Shown: positions 7,765-17,489, counted from the stretch's first letter. The stretch: 64,000 bases of DNA from Neptunomonas phycophila (GCF_001922575.1 NZ_MRCI01000001.1:1240001-1304000); one strand, 5' to 3'. The notes: generated from the letters alone by a model not told the origin. A program made the numbers and translations.

Positions 7765-10500
7765 GTGAGTACTAAGTACCTAAAGCGCTTTTTCCAACCC
7801 CGTTCAATTGCTGTTTTTGGCGCTTCAGAACGTAAAGGAAGTATGGGTGGTATAGTCTTGCAGAATCTTCTCGACAGTGGTTTTCCCGGAGGGTTGTTCG
7901 CTATTAACCCTGAGGAGTATCAGTCTGTATTTGGTGTGCGTTGCTATCGCGCCTTAACTGATCTTCCTGAAATGCCAGATCTGGCTATTATTTGTGCTCC
8001 GCCAGAATCTGTGGCCGATATCGTCCGCCAATTGGGTAGTCATCGTGTTAAAGCGGCTATGGTACTTACCGGGGGGTTATCAATATCGGGTAATCCGCGC
8101 GTATCGAATTTGGGTGAGGACGTTAAAGAAGCCGCAAAACCTTATGGAATACGTATCTTGGGGCCCGAGTGTATGGGGCTTTTGGTTCCTGGTTCAAAAA
8201 TGAACGCCAGCTACTCTCACGTTAATATCCAAAAAGGTAAGGTTGCTTACATAGGTCAGTCGGGGTTGCTAGGTACGGCAATGATAGATTGGGCTAATGG
8301 GCAAGAAATTGGCTTTTCACACTTTATGACATTGGGTCATGGGGTGGATGTAGATCTTCCTGCTGTCATTGATTATGTCTCTAAAGACCCATATACCCAT
8401 GCCATTCTTTTGCAGTTAGATCGTATTTCTGGTTCGGCTCGTCGCTTTTTGTCGGCTTTGCGTGCGGCTTCAAGAAATAAACTCGTGCTCGTTTTGAAGT
8501 CCGATATTATTTTTGAAGAGGCTAATAAACCCCCTTTAGCCCCAGGTATTCCCGATGAAGATCGAATTTATGATGCGGCCTTGCGCCGAGCGGGCGCTGT
8601 ACGGGTAGAAACTTCGGATGAGTTATTTCACGCGCTTGAAACCCTGACGCGTATGAAACCATTACGAGGGGAGCGGTTAGCGATTGTCTGCAACGGCATG
8701 GGGCCAAATGCATTAGCCACAGACCGTTTATTAAAGCGGGGAGGGTTGCTTGCGCCATTATCTGAGGACACGGTCACTAAATTAAATGCATTGCTCCCTT
8801 ATGAATGGAATGGCAAAAACCCACTCGACATAAACACGGATGCAACCCCTGAGCGCTTTGCTGCAGTAATCGCTATTTTAGTAAAAGATGCATCAGTCGA
8901 TTCGGTGCTATGTATTCATGCACCCACACGTCTAGCGCCTAGTTTGGAAACAGCGCAGGAAGTGGTAAAGGTCGCTCGTAAATCCATGCGTAATATTTTA
9001 ACTTGCTGGATGGGGCGAGCTACCGCTATTGCAGCTCGTAACCATTGTAATTCGGTTAATGTAGCAACATTTATTACGCCTGAAGAAGCCATTGATGCTT
9101 TTATGCACATGGTTGATTATCACCGTAACCAAGTTACTATGCGCCAAACACCACCTACTTATGTTGAGCAAAACTCTCAAAATCATCAAAAAGCCGTTGG
9201 TTTGTTGGAGAATGCTAAGGCGCAAAATAGAGATTTCTTAACCCACTCCGAAGTGTGTGCTTTATTAGAACTGTACGATATACCGGTACAGAATAGCTAC
9301 TACGCTGATGATATCAATGGCGTTATAGCGCTGGCGCGTGAATTAGGAGGCTCTGTCGCGGTTAAAGCACTGCACGTTGAAAATGTTTATCCATTTAATT
9401 ACGACGAAAACAGCCGACAGCGATGGCATGACCTCGCGCAAGATATTTACTCCATCAGTGAGGTAAGGCATGCCACCACTAAGCTTGCGTACCGTATGAG
9501 TGAGCGCTTTAGCGAAAGTGAGCTGTTTGGCTTTTGTGTGCAACAGATGAAACGAGGCTTTCAATCTTTACAAATCAATGTGGGCATAACACGAGACCCA
9601 ACCTATGGGCCGTTGATTGTATTTGGTGCAGGCGGCTATGCGGTCGATGTGCTAGCTGATCGACATGTTATGTTGCCTCCAATGAATATGTCTCTAGCGC
9701 TGGAGCTCGTTAAAAGCTCACGCGTTTACCGCATTATCAATGAGCGCAGTTATCAACCTGAGCGTGATGTAGAGCAGTTATGTGAATTGATTATCAAACT
9801 GTCAGAAATGGTCGTCGATCTTCCCGAATTAAAATGCTTAGAAATTAACCCACTGCTACTCAACAAGCTCGGAATATTGGCGGTTGATGCATCCGTGTCG
9901 CTGGGAGAGCCTTCACGCTTATCTATATCGCCTTACCCCGGTAATTTAGAAGAACCAATTACCCTTAAACGCTCAGGAAGACCTGCTGTTGTTAGACCTA
10001 TACGGGCAGAAGATGAGCCTGAGCATCTCCTTTTTTACAACCAGCTCAGCCCCGAATCTATCCGCATGCGCTATTTTTATAGCCGCGGTATACCTACACA
10101 CCAAGAATTAGCTACTTGGACTCAAATAGATTACGACCGTGAAATGGCATTTATTGTTTCGGCTCCTCGTTTAGATGGAAAAGGCCCCGAAACCTTGGGA
10201 GTTGTTAGGGCGGTGACCGATGCCGATAATATCCGAAGTGAGTTTTCAGTGGTTATACGTGATGACCTGCAAGGGGAGGGGTTAGGGAGAATCCTAATGT
10301 CTAAAGTCATCAAGTACTGTAAAGAGCGAGGCACGCTTTTGCTTGAAGGCTCTACATTGCCAGCCAATAAAGGAATGCAAGGTTTAGCTGCCAAGCTTGG
10401 TTTTACCAATGTTTTTAATGCCGAAGATGAAGTCGTAGAAATGAGGATGATGCTAAATGAACCAACAGAAGAGTGGCAGATAACGCGTTTACATCAATAG
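7765..10500 (+). CDS. Pat/PatZ-like acyl-CoA synthetase (NDP-forming)/GNAT protein acetyltransferase
   Basis: A 911-residue fusion. An N-terminal CoA-binding Rossmann domain (about 10-105, FGASERKGSMGG) is followed by the succinyl-CoA-ligase-like flavodoxin domain (about 150-290), a second ligase domain, an ATP-grasp domain (about 490-715, with AVKALH and CLEINPLL) and a C-terminal GNAT domain (about 735-895, with the acetyl-CoA loop DLQGEGLGRILM). E. coli PatZ (886 aa) has the same order and acetylates lysines of metabolic enzymes such as acetyl-CoA synthetase. The synthetase-like part is catalytically dead in PatZ and senses ligands. The start is GTG with GGGAG upstream; the overlapping ATG at 7763 runs straight into TGA. 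The gene stands alone. Confidence 0.9.
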   Translation: MSTKYLKRFFQPRSIAVFGASERKGSMGGIVLQNLLDSGFPGGLFAINPEEYQSVFGVRCYRALTDLPEMPDLAIICAPPESVADIVRQLGSHRVKAAMVLTGGLSISGNPRVSNLGEDVKEAAKPYGIRILGPECMGLLVPGSKMNASYSHVNIQKGKVAYIGQSGLLGTAMIDWANGQEIGFSHFMTLGHGVDVDLPAVIDYVSKDPYTHAILLQLDRISGSARRFLSALRAASRNKLVLVLKSDIIFEEANKPPLAPGIPDEDRIYDAALRRAGAVRVETSDELFHALETLTRMKPLRGERLAIVCNGMGPNALATDRLLKRGGLLAPLSEDTVTKLNALLPYEWNGKNPLDINTDATPERFAAVIAILVKDASVDSVLCIHAPTRLAPSLETAQEVVKVARKSMRNILTCWMGRATAIAARNHCNSVNVATFITPEEAIDAFMHMVDYHRNQVTMRQTPPTYVEQNSQNHQKAVGLLENAKAQNRDFLTHSEVCALLELYDIPVQNSYYADDINGVIALARELGGSVAVKALHVENVYPFNYDENSRQRWHDLAQDIYSISEVRHATTKLAYRMSERFSESELFGFCVQQMKRGFQSLQINVGITRDPTYGPLIVFGAGGYAVDVLADRHVMLPPMNMSLALELVKSSRVYRIINERSYQPERDVEQLCELIIKLSEMVVDLPELKCLEINPLLLNKLGILAVDASVSLGEPSRLSISPYPGNLEEPITLKRSGRPAVVRPIRAEDEPEHLLFYNQLSPESIRMRYFYSRGIPTHQELATWTQIDYDREMAFIVSAPRLDGKGPETLGVVRAVTDADNIRSEFSVVIRDDLQGEGLGRILMSKVIKYCKERGTLLLEGSTLPANKGMQGLAAKLGFTNVFNAEDEVVEMRMMLNEPTEEWQITRLHQ

Positions 10501-10515
10501 CTAATAAGAATGCAC

Positions 10516-10550
10516 GAGTGTTCGCGGATGGTGAGTCACTCTAAACACTC
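10516..10550. terminator. weak hairpin between convergent Pat and ArsR genes
   Basis: GAGTGTT (10516-10522) pairs with AACACTC (10544-10550) around a loop that itself holds GAGTCACTC. There is no clear U-tract, so termination is a guess from position. Confidence 0.35.
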
Positions 10551-10581
10551 ATATGTTTACGGTTCTCGTGAATAATAAAGG

Positions 10582-10923
10582 TTACAAGTTAGGGCAAAAC
10601 ATTTCGTGCAGTGTATGGATAATACGCTTTGCCTTGTCACCTGCTAGCGAATAGTAAATGGTTTGCGACTCTCGCCGTGTCTGTACTAGGCCATCATTGC
10701 GAAGAATGGCTAAATGTTGAGATAGGGCTGATTGGCTTAAGTCGACTTGGTTGTTAAGTTCGGTAACCGATAGTTCTTTATTATCGAGATGGCATAAGAT
10801 CAATAACCGGCTTTCGTTGCCAAGGGCTTTCATGAGTTTGGCCGCTTGCGCCGCGTTGCTTTTCATTAATGAGAGAGCTTCTGGGGTTGAGTCAAGTTCA
10901 GTTGTAGCCAATGTAGACTCCAT
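10582..10923 (-). CDS. ArsR/SmtB-family regulator of the persulfide/redox-sensing type
   Basis: A 113-residue winged-helix protein. Helix-turn-helix: ELSVTELNNQVDLSQSALSQ followed by HLAILRNDGLV, then the wing RRESQTIYYSL. It lacks the metal-binding CxC motif of ArsR/SmtB metal sensors. Instead it has exactly two cysteines, C44 (in LLILCHLD) and C110 (in EMFCPNL). The 66-residue spacing equals that of the redox pair in SqrR (C41/C107) and HlyU (C38/C104), which form di- or tetrasulfide links. I infer a persulfide or thiol-stress repressor, similar to BigR, SqrR and YgaV. No sulfur gene is adjacent, so its targets are unknown. The divergent neighbour is the universal stress protein gene. Confidence 0.85.
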   Translation of the reverse strand: MESTLATTELDSTPEALSLMKSNAAQAAKLMKALGNESRLLILCHLDNKELSVTELNNQVDLSQSALSQHLAILRNDGLVQTRRESQTIYYSLAGDKAKRIIHTLHEMFCPNL

Positions 10924-11221
10924 AATTAGTGAATATTGTTATTAGTAAGAGCGAATCAGCGCTCATAAGACTTGACCAAAAGTATGACGTTGATTGTACA
11001 AAAACGCCAATATGTACTCAATTATTCCTAACATTTAAGCCTATAACAAATAGCTTAATTTAGACTGTACAAATATAGATCTAGGTCATGAATACGCAAT
11101 GAACTCATTCACGACGCGGATAATCTAATTATTATAAAAAGATAATTTATCGGTCAGACGACTAACACGGTGAATGCGGTAAAGCGCATGCAGAGAATGG
11201 CGAATGCTAGGGAGATAACTC
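10924..11221. promoter_or_regulatory. divergent regulatory region between ArsR-type regulator and uspE
   Basis: 298 bp that must contain both promoters. GAGCG-AATCAG-CGCTC (about 10950-10965) is a short inverted repeat close to the arsR start and is a candidate autoregulatory site. AT-rich stretches such as TTAGTGAATATTGTTATTAGT lie next to the start codon. I found no convincing FNR/ANR box. GGGAG precedes the usp ATG. Confidence 0.35.
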
Positions 11222-12130
11222 ATGAGAAAATTACTAGTTTTGATCGATCCAACGCAATGGATTGATGGTGTATTTCCCGATTACTATCTCAATAAAGTTA
11301 CCACATTATCACTTCAGCTAGATGCATTAGTTGAGTTGTACGCGGTTGGCTATAGTGGGTCGCTTCATAATGCTTATCGTTTTGATCGTGAAGCAGAAAA
11401 ACAAGCGATTCAAGGCTATGTAAAGGGGCTTGAGAAACAACTAGTTGAAATATCACAAGTGCTGCTGTCCCGAGGTGTTTCTGTTGGATATGATGTGGAT
11501 TGGCACAAAGATTACGCGGCAACGATCACAGCTAAAGCTAATCATTTCTCGCCTGATTTGATTGTGGCACCTTTTAATTTGCACAAAGGAAGTTACGTAC
11601 TCAATCAAGGTCAGTGGAAATTGGTGGCGGAAGTAGAGCAACCCTTGTTAGTGATTAAAGAGTCAGCTTGGGGCAGCCATCCACGTATTCTTGCGGCGAT
11701 CGACCCGTTCCATCCAGGTAGCCGTTCAGAGTTACTTGAGTTAAAAATTATCGAGGTTTTTAAAAAAATTAGCCAAGCGCTCGTTGCTGAGCAACACGTG
11801 CTGCATGCGTTTACGACAATTCCTCAAGCCACTATTTTTAATGAACACGTGACCCTGAATTTTCAAAAGTTACAAGAAGGTATTACCCAGCAGCACAAAG
11901 AGGCTCTAGCCGAGTTATTCGAAGCTCAAGCATTGCATGATGCCATTCCCCATTTGGAGCAAGGAGAGTTTCATGAAGAGATTGAAGATCTTTGTCAATC
12001 AGCGTTAATTGATGTGATTGTGATGGGGTCTGTGTCACGGGGAATAACGGATCGACTGTTAATTGGTAGCTCTGTAGAACGAATTATGGATTCGGTGGAT
12101 GCCGATTTATTATTAATTAATGATAAGTAA
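11222..12130 (+). CDS. UspE-like tandem universal stress protein
   Basis: A 302-residue cytoplasmic protein with two Usp folds: about 1-145 (starting MRKLLVLIDPT, ending EQPLLVIKES) and about 152-302 (starting PRILAAIDPF, ending DADLLLINDK). The second domain has the nucleotide-loop pattern MGSVSRG followed by LLIGSSVERI, typical of ATP-binding Usp proteins. UspE-type double-domain proteins in gammaproteobacteria support survival under stress, adhesion or motility changes and anaerobiosis. The start has GGGAGA 8 nt upstream. A strong terminator follows at 12145. Confidence 0.88.
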   Translation: MRKLLVLIDPTQWIDGVFPDYYLNKVTTLSLQLDALVELYAVGYSGSLHNAYRFDREAEKQAIQGYVKGLEKQLVEISQVLLSRGVSVGYDVDWHKDYAATITAKANHFSPDLIVAPFNLHKGSYVLNQGQWKLVAEVEQPLLVIKESAWGSHPRILAAIDPFHPGSRSELLELKIIEVFKKISQALVAEQHVLHAFTTIPQATIFNEHVTLNFQKLQEGITQQHKEALAELFEAQALHDAIPHLEQGEFHEEIEDLCQSALIDVIVMGSVSRGITDRLLIGSSVERIMDSVDADLLLINDK

Positions 12131-12144
12131 CGGGTAGGTCTACA

Positions 12145-12186
12145 CAGAGGCCCGTTAAGTCTGTTTAATGTGGGCCTCTGCTTTTT
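12145..12186. terminator. intrinsic terminator of uspE (probably shared with xthA)
   Basis: CAGAGGCCC (12145-12153) and GGGCCTCTG (12172-12180) form a 9-bp GC-rich stem followed on the plus strand by CTTTTT. It lies between convergent genes, so it may also end xthA transcripts. Confidence 0.8.
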
Positions 12187-12189
12187 ACA

Positions 12190-13005
12190 TTAAATATCGA
12201 ACTCTGCCCACACGGGTGCATGATCGGACGGTTTTTCCATTGCTCGTATATCATAGTCTATGTCGGCATCTGTACATGCCGCTAGTAACGAAGGCGTAAC
12301 CAATAGCGTATCGATACGTAGTCCACGTTTAGGTTCTAGCTCAAACATACGCGATCGGTAATCAAACCAGCTAAAGCGGTCAGCGCGGTCTGGGTGAATT
12401 TTACGGTAGCTATCTTCCAGTCCCCAGCTTAACAGGCGGGCAAACCACTCACGCTCAATAGGCTGGAAGCTCGACTTGCCGGTTTTCAACCACCTCTTAC
12501 GATTAACCTCGCCAATGCCGATATCTAAATCGGTTGGAGATATGTTGAAGTCTCCCATGACAATCACATGTTTATCATTGGATAAATGAGTGGTGAGGTG
12601 GTCTTGTAAATCCTCGTAGAAACGCTTCTTTGCAGGGAATTTGATTTCGTGGTTTATATTTTCACCTTGCGGAAAATAGCCGTTTAGCACAGTAACCAGG
12701 TTGCCTTGATCACTTTCATATTGGCCGATAATCATGCGTTTCTGATCATCCTCGGTATCTGTCAAAAAGCCCTTTTGTACACTGATTAGTGGCTTTTTGG
12801 TGATGAGGCACACGCCGTAGTGGCTTTTTTGGCCAAAGAACTCAACGTGATATCCCAAATCTGTAATGCTGCTTACAGGGAATTGAGGGTCGTCTACCTT
12901 GGTTTCTTGTAAACCAATAATATCAGGCTGATGGGTAGCGATGAGTTGTTCTATTTGGTGGGGTCTGGCGCGGATGCCATTAACGTTAAACGAGATTACT
13001 TTCAT
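12190..13005 (-). CDS. xthA: exodeoxyribonuclease III
   Basis: A 271-residue endonuclease/exonuclease/phosphatase-fold protein of normal ExoIII length. It starts [15 protein letters not shown] (N7 active site) and has LQETK (metal-binding E34), [13 protein letters not shown] in the middle, RIDTLLVT, and [10 protein letters not shown] at the C-terminus (catalytic Asp-His). ExoIII is the main AP endonuclease in base excision repair and also degrades 3' ends of double-stranded DNA. It is monocistronic, convergent with uspE, and its promoter faces the glutathione reductase gene. Confidence 0.95.
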   Translation of the reverse strand: MKVISFNVNGIRARPHQIEQLIATHQPDIIGLQETKVDDPQFPVSSITDLGYHVEFFGQKSHYGVCLITKKPLISVQKGFLTDTEDDQKRMIIGQYESDQGNLVTVLNGYFPQGENINHEIKFPAKKRFYEDLQDHLTTHLSNDKHVIVMGDFNISPTDLDIGIGEVNRKRWLKTGKSSFQPIEREWFARLLSWGLEDSYRKIHPDRADRFSWFDYRSRMFELEPKRGLRIDTLLVTPSLLAACTDADIDYDIRAMEKPSDHAPVWAEFDI

Positions 13006-13182
13006 GGGATGAGTGTCTTACTGTTAGTCAAATTTTGTGCATCATAACATGGCGACGGGAAGTTGGCCGCTCTGGGCGATTTGATTTAACTATCAGGTTG
13101 TTAGTTATCTTTGATTGGTAGCTGGAAGCGAGCTAGAGTACCTTTATATGTATTTATCGATCAATAAGTGAAGGAGTAGCGC

Positions 13183-14541
13183 GTGTCTGCATATGATTAT
13201 GACCTGTTTGTTATTGGCGCAGGGTCTGGTGGCGTTAGAACCGCTCGTATGGCCGCCGCAAAAGGGGTCAAAGTAGCAATCACTGAAGACCGCTATCTCG
13301 GCGGTACCTGCGTGAACGTGGGTTGTGTTCCCAAAAAACTGTTTGTCTATGCCTCCAAATATGCCGAAGACTTTCACGATGCCGCTGGCTACGGTTGGTC
13401 AGTTGGTACGCCTAATTTTGATTGGGCTACCCTGCGTGATCGGAAAAACAGTGAGATAGAGCGCTTAAACGGTATATATAGAAACATGTTGGTTAATTCT
13501 GGCTGCGATCTTATTGATGGTAGGGGCCGTTTAGTTGATGAGCATACGGTAGAGGTGGGCGGTAAACAGTATACGGCTGAACGCATTTTATTAGCCACAG
13601 GGGGCTGGCCTTTCATTCCCGAGTTTCCGGGTAAAGAACATGTTATTAGTTCTAACGAAGTGTTTTATCTTGAAACGTTCCCTAAGCGTGCGGTGGTAGT
13701 GGGTGGCGGTTATATTGCTGTTGAGTTTGCAGGGATTTTCCAAGGGTTAGGAGCGAGTGCTACGGTAGTTAACCGCGGTGATATGATTTTACGTGGCTTT
13801 GACGATGACATACGCCGATTTGCCGCTGAAGAAATGGCTAAAAAAGGTATCGAGTTCCGCTATGGTATTACCGTAAAGGAAATTACTAAACTCGATAGTG
13901 GAGAGCTCAAACTGAACTACTCCGATGGCTCCGAGCAAATCGCTGATTGCGTATTATATGCTACTGGCCGAGTACCTCATGTTGTGGATTTAGGTTTAGA
14001 AAACGTAGAGGTTAAGCAGCAAAACAACGGTGCCATCATTGTTAATGACAGCTTTCAAACGAGCGTTCCTTCAATTTACGCGTTAGGTGACGTAACGGAT
14101 AAAGTGCAATTAACACCGGTAGCCTTAGCTGAAGGTATGGCTTTAGTCCGTCATCTTTACGAAGCAGGTAATCCCGCGGTGGACTACGACTTAATCCCGA
14201 CGGCCGTATTTTGCCAGCCGAATATCGGTACTGTTGGTATTACCGAAGAGCAAGCACGAGAACGTGGTTTTGATGTTGATATCTACCGCAGCGATTTCCG
14301 GGCGATGAAAAATACTTTAGCTGATAATCCCGAACGTACCTTAATGAAAATGATTGTTGATAAAAAGACAGACAAAGTATTGGGAATTCATATGGCGGGT
14401 GCGGATGCAGGGGAGATAATTCAAGGCATGGCTGTCGCACTCAAAGCGGGTGCAACCAAAGCGGTGTTTGATTCAACCATAGGTATACACCCAACGTCCG
14501 CTGAAGAGTTTGTAACCATGCGTGAGCCGGTTAAATCGTAG
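13183..14541 (+). CDS. gorA: glutathione-disulfide reductase
   Basis: A 452-residue FAD/NADPH oxidoreductase. It has an N-terminal FAD motif [13 protein letters not shown], a redox-active disulfide at C43 and C48 ([13 protein letters not shown]), an NADPH-binding fold near [14 protein letters not shown], the second FAD segment SIYALGDVT, and the C-terminal HPTSAEEF with the catalytic His. The [13 protein letters not shown] form is typical of glutathione reductase rather than lipoamide or mercuric reductase. It keeps cytoplasmic glutathione reduced with NADPH. It starts at GTG 13183 with AAGGAG upstream; no ATG is in frame nearby. A clean intrinsic terminator follows. Confidence 0.94.
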   Translation: MSAYDYDLFVIGAGSGGVRTARMAAAKGVKVAITEDRYLGGTCVNVGCVPKKLFVYASKYAEDFHDAAGYGWSVGTPNFDWATLRDRKNSEIERLNGIYRNMLVNSGCDLIDGRGRLVDEHTVEVGGKQYTAERILLATGGWPFIPEFPGKEHVISSNEVFYLETFPKRAVVVGGGYIAVEFAGIFQGLGASATVVNRGDMILRGFDDDIRRFAAEEMAKKGIEFRYGITVKEITKLDSGELKLNYSDGSEQIADCVLYATGRVPHVVDLGLENVEVKQQNNGAIIVNDSFQTSVPSIYALGDVTDKVQLTPVALAEGMALVRHLYEAGNPAVDYDLIPTAVFCQPNIGTVGITEEQARERGFDVDIYRSDFRAMKNTLADNPERTLMKMIVDKKTDKVLGIHMAGADAGEIIQGMAVALKAGATKAVFDSTIGIHPTSAEEFVTMREPVKS

Positions 14542-14556
14542 CGGTGTAAGTCTCTT

Positions 14557-14584
14557 AAAAACGACCCTATTCGGGTCGTTTTTT
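14557..14584 (+). terminator. intrinsic terminator of gorA
   Basis: ACGACCC (14561-14567) pairs with GGGTCGT (14573-14579), flanked by an A-tract and a T-run of six. Confidence 0.88.
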
Positions 14585-14619
14585 GTGATACTAGCTAAGC
14601 ATTTGTCATCTAAACAGCG

Positions 14620-15384
14620 TTACAGTCTAATGCCGCCAATGGTATAGCCTCCGTCAATAGTGATTTCCTGTCCGGTTATGAATGGGGCATCTTCAGATAA
14701 AATCCAAGCAACAGTACCTGACACGTCATCGGGAGTGCCATTTCTCCCTAATGGCGTTTGAGCTTTGAGTTTGGCTGAAAGGTCGGTATTGAGTACTTCG
14801 TCCGCCATAGGCGTTAGGATGATTCCGGGGTTAATCGCATTCACCCTAATACCGTGCTGGCCTTGCTCAACGGCTAGGGTTCGCATCATCGAAAGTAATG
14901 CTCCTTTGGTACCTGCATAAGCCCCCGTACCTGGCATTACGGCGTTAGCGGTCCATGATGCATTGATAAGAATAGAGCCGCCTTGGTCTAAAGCGCTCAA
15001 ACAATGCTTTATCGTAAGAAATGTGCCCTTGAGGTTGGTAGCGACGAGCGCGCTGATATCAGCTACGTCAGTTTCTTGTAAGGGTTTGAACTCGCCTAAT
15101 ATACCTGCATTGGCAAAAACGCCGTCAAGCTTTCCAAAGTGATTCACTGCTTGGCTTACTGCTTCCTGTACTTCGGTTTCTTGCGTTATATCACAAGTTA
15201 ATGCTATGGCCGTACCCCCTAATTGTTCGATATCTGTAACCAGTTCTGTCAGAGGTTTCAATCGTCGACCGACGAGAACAAGTTGTGCTCCTTCCCTGGC
15301 TAAGCGTAAGGCAGTGGCTCGCCCCATGCCCGTTCCTGCACCTGTTATAAGAATTGTTTTGTGATCAAAGCGTGACGCCATCAT
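14620..15384 (-). CDS. short-chain dehydrogenase/reductase (classical SDR)
   Basis: A 254-residue Rossmann enzyme. The cofactor motif is ITGAGTGMGRA, the structural motif NAGI, and the active site is Ser in INASW with YAGTK (Tyr and Lys). It ends in ITGQEITIDGGYTIGG, as in classical NAD(P)H-dependent SDRs. R-R after the second strand (LVGRR) suggests NADP(H). The substrate is unknown. It is transcribed divergently from the LysR-type gene 100 bp away, so it is a likely regulatory target. The start could be either of two adjacent ATGs; GAGGAA lies upstream. Confidence 0.87.
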   Translation of the reverse strand: MMASRFDHKTILITGAGTGMGRATALRLAREGAQLVLVGRRLKPLTELVTDIEQLGGTAIALTCDITQETEVQEAVSQAVNHFGKLDGVFANAGILGEFKPLQETDVADISALVATNLKGTFLTIKHCLSALDQGGSILINASWTANAVMPGTGAYAGTKGALLSMMRTLAVEQGQHGIRVNAINPGIILTPMADEVLNTDLSAKLKAQTPLGRNGTPDDVSGTVAWILSEDAPFITGQEITIDGGYTIGGIRL

Positions 15385-15464
15385 GATGTTTTCCTCGATT
15401 CGTTATAGCAATGACGATTGTAAATTGATGATTATTTGTTGATAATACCTCTATAACTTCATTG

Positions 15465-15487
15465 ATTATAAAGCGGTAGTTTATAAT
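15465..15487. promoter_or_regulatory. perfect palindrome overlapping the lysR start codon
   Basis: ATTATAAA (15465-15472) and TTTATAAT (15480-15487) are exact reverse complements with a 7-bp spacer. The right arm includes the first two bases of the LysR ATG (15486). The T-rich 8-7-8 layout resembles a LysR operator with dyad symmetry. The position suits autorepression plus control of the divergent SDR gene. Confidence 0.5.
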
Positions 15488-16364
15488 GGATCTTTTTCGT
15501 TCAATGCAGGTGTTTGTTGCGACGGTAGAAAAGGGCTCGATGAGTGCGGCAGCCGCGCAGTTAGGCATTTCTTCAGCGATGGTCGGTCAGCATATAGCCG
15601 CTTTGGAAGTGCGCATGAAAACGCGTCTACTGAACAGAACAACCCGTCGGCAAAGTTTGACTGATTTCGGTGCGAATTATTTTGAGCAGTGTAAAGATAT
15701 TTTGGACCGCATAGCGATAACAGACCTAGAAGCGGAAGCGCAGCAGAGTGAGGCGTTAGGTAAATTAAGAGTCACGGCGCCATCAACGTTTGGGGCAACG
15801 GTATTAATGCCTGCATTGGCACGCTACCGAGAGGAATCTCCGCTGGTGGATTTGGATATTGTGCTGACAGATCGTAATGTTGATCTGGTGGATGAAGGGT
15901 TTGATTTTGCATTTCGTATCGGTGTCCCGCCAGATAGTCGCCTTATTGCGCGCAAGCTCATGCCTTACACAATGGCTATTTGTGCGGCACCTTGCTATTT
16001 GTCGGTTAAAGGTCAGCCGGCTCACCCTGTCGATTTATCGGCCCATGACATGGTTTCTTTTACTCCTGCGGCGGGTTCGGTTTTGACGCTATCTAAAGGA
16101 GAAGAGCTGGTAAAGGTCATGCCTAACTGCCCAATCAAAGTAAACAGTGGACATGCTTTGCTAACATCGGCCTTGGCTGGTTTAGGGGTTGTTGTACAGC
16201 CTAAGATTTTACTGGCTGCTGCTATAAAAGAGGGGACTTTGGTAGAGCTGTTCCCAGATTGGCAATTAGGCGAGCGCCACGTATCGCTATTGTATTATCG
16301 GGACCAACGAATGACACCTAGGATGCGCAGTTTCATCTCTTTTTCGTTGGCTGCGTTTGGATAG
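15486..16364 (+). CDS. LysR-family transcriptional regulator
   Basis: A 292-residue regulator with the LysR helix-turn-helix at the N-terminus (about 1-60: MDLFRSMQVFVATVEKGSMS, then AAQLGISSAMVGQHIAALE) and a periplasmic-binding-like effector domain (about 88-290). The substitution of the usual SVSRQI by SSAMVGQHI is seen in the AphB/DhaR-like LysR subgroup. It is divergent from an SDR gene, as is common for LysR proteins that control a neighbouring oxidoreductase. The effector is unknown. A palindrome spans its start codon. Confidence 0.9.
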   Translation: MDLFRSMQVFVATVEKGSMSAAAAQLGISSAMVGQHIAALEVRMKTRLLNRTTRRQSLTDFGANYFEQCKDILDRIAITDLEAEAQQSEALGKLRVTAPSTFGATVLMPALARYREESPLVDLDIVLTDRNVDLVDEGFDFAFRIGVPPDSRLIARKLMPYTMAICAAPCYLSVKGQPAHPVDLSAHDMVSFTPAAGSVLTLSKGEELVKVMPNCPIKVNSGHALLTSALAGLGVVVQPKILLAAAIKEGTLVELFPDWQLGERHVSLLYYRDQRMTPRMRSFISFSLAAFG

Positions 16365-16460
16365 GTGTCACCCGTAAAATAGCTGAGTCAGTACGTTAAT
16401 TAAGCCTGAGTGATATAGCTCGTTTTAATAAGTAAGATGCGGCGTTAAATATAGCTATTT

Positions 16461-17489
16461 TCAGCGCAAAAGCTCTTTACGAAGTATGTCTGCGCCTGCG
16501 GCTAAGGCATTCATTTTGCCTCTTGCTACTTGATGGGGCAGTGGAGCCATACCGCAATTGGTGGATGGGTAAAGCTTGTCAGCATCAACAAATTTAAGCG
16601 CTTTTCGAAGGGTAGCTGCGACCTCTTCGGGTGTCTCGATAGTATGAGTGGCTACATCAATAGCCCCCACCATTACTTTTTTACCTCGAATGAGTTCAAT
16701 TAGATCCATTGGGACATGAGAATTTTGGCATTCTAATGAGATAAGGTCGATATTTGATGTTTGAAGTTTAGGGAATATTTCTTCGTACTGACGCCATTCT
16801 GATCCTAATGTTTTTTTCCAATCAGTGTTCGCTTTGATGCCGTAGCCATAGCAGATATGCACAGCAGTCTGGCACTTTAGGCCTTCAATTGCTCTCTCTA
16901 AAGCGGCTACGCCCCAATCATTCACTTCGTCAAAGAACACATTAAATGCCGGTTCATCAAACTGGATAATGTCAACACCCGCGGCTTCTAACTCTTTAGC
17001 TTCTTGATTAAGAATTTTAGCGAACTCCCAGGCTAACTTTTCTCGGCTTTTGTAGTGGCTGTCATACAGCGTATCAATCATGGTCATCGGGCCTGGTAAA
17101 GCCCATTTAATGGGTTGCTTAGTTTGTTGGCGCAGGAATTTTGCGTCCTCAACAAAAACCGCTTGTTCTCGGGTTACCGCTCCTACAACTGTGGGTACAC
17201 TAGCCTCATAACGGTTGCGGATCTTGACGGTCTTACGGTTTTCAAAATCAACACCACTGAGGTGTTCTATAAAAGTGGTGACAAAATGCTGGCGTGTTTG
17301 CTCACCGTCACTGATGATGTCGATGCCGGCTTTATGTTGATCTTGTACTGAGAGGCGCAAGGCATCTTGTTTGCCTGTAATGAGTTCGTCGTTTTCTAAT
17401 TTCCAAGGTGACCATAATGTTTCCGGTTCTGCTAACCAAGACGGTTTCGGTAAGCTGCCTGCTGTTGATGTAGGTAATAATGTTTTCAT
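16461..17489 (-). CDS. mesD: MesD-type folate-independent methionine synthase (core MetE homologue)
   Basis: The start at 17489 gives 342 residues beginning MKTLLPTSTAGSLPKP; the open frame extends upstream but that part is not conserved. It matches the C-terminal catalytic domain of cobalamin-independent methionine synthase without the N-terminal folate-binding half. Zinc ligands are visible: H211, C213 (HICYGYG), E253 (SLECQNSH) and C312 (TNCGMAPLP). D178/E179 in FDEPAF would bind homocysteine. Published comparative and genetic work on MesD enzymes reports that they need the partner MesX (DUF1852) and oxygen rather than methyl-folate; the methyl donor is not settled. Here MesX is directly upstream, with an 82-bp gap. 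No good Shine-Dalgarno is seen. Confidence 0.88.
   Translation of the reverse strand: MKTLLPTSTAGSLPKPSWLAEPETLWSPWKLENDELITGKQDALRLSVQDQHKAGIDIISDGEQTRQHFVTTFIEHLSGVDFENRKTVKIRNRYEASVPTVVGAVTREQAVFVEDAKFLRQQTKQPIKWALPGPMTMIDTLYDSHYKSREKLAWEFAKILNQEAKELEAAGVDIIQFDEPAFNVFFDEVNDWGVAALERAIEGLKCQTAVHICYGYGIKANTDWKKTLGSEWRQYEEIFPKLQTSNIDLISLECQNSHVPMDLIELIRGKKVMVGAIDVATHTIETPEEVAATLRKALKFVDADKLYPSTNCGMAPLPHQVARGKMNALAAGADILRKELLR

Noticed and set aside
8998-10409. Several minus-strand open frames inside the Pat gene, and similar frames antisense to other long genes
   Set aside because: They mirror the codon pattern of the real genes, have no ribosome site and no family features.
10950-11221. Possible FNR/ANR box upstream of uspE
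   Set aside because: No stretch matches TTGAT-N4-ATCAA closely enough.
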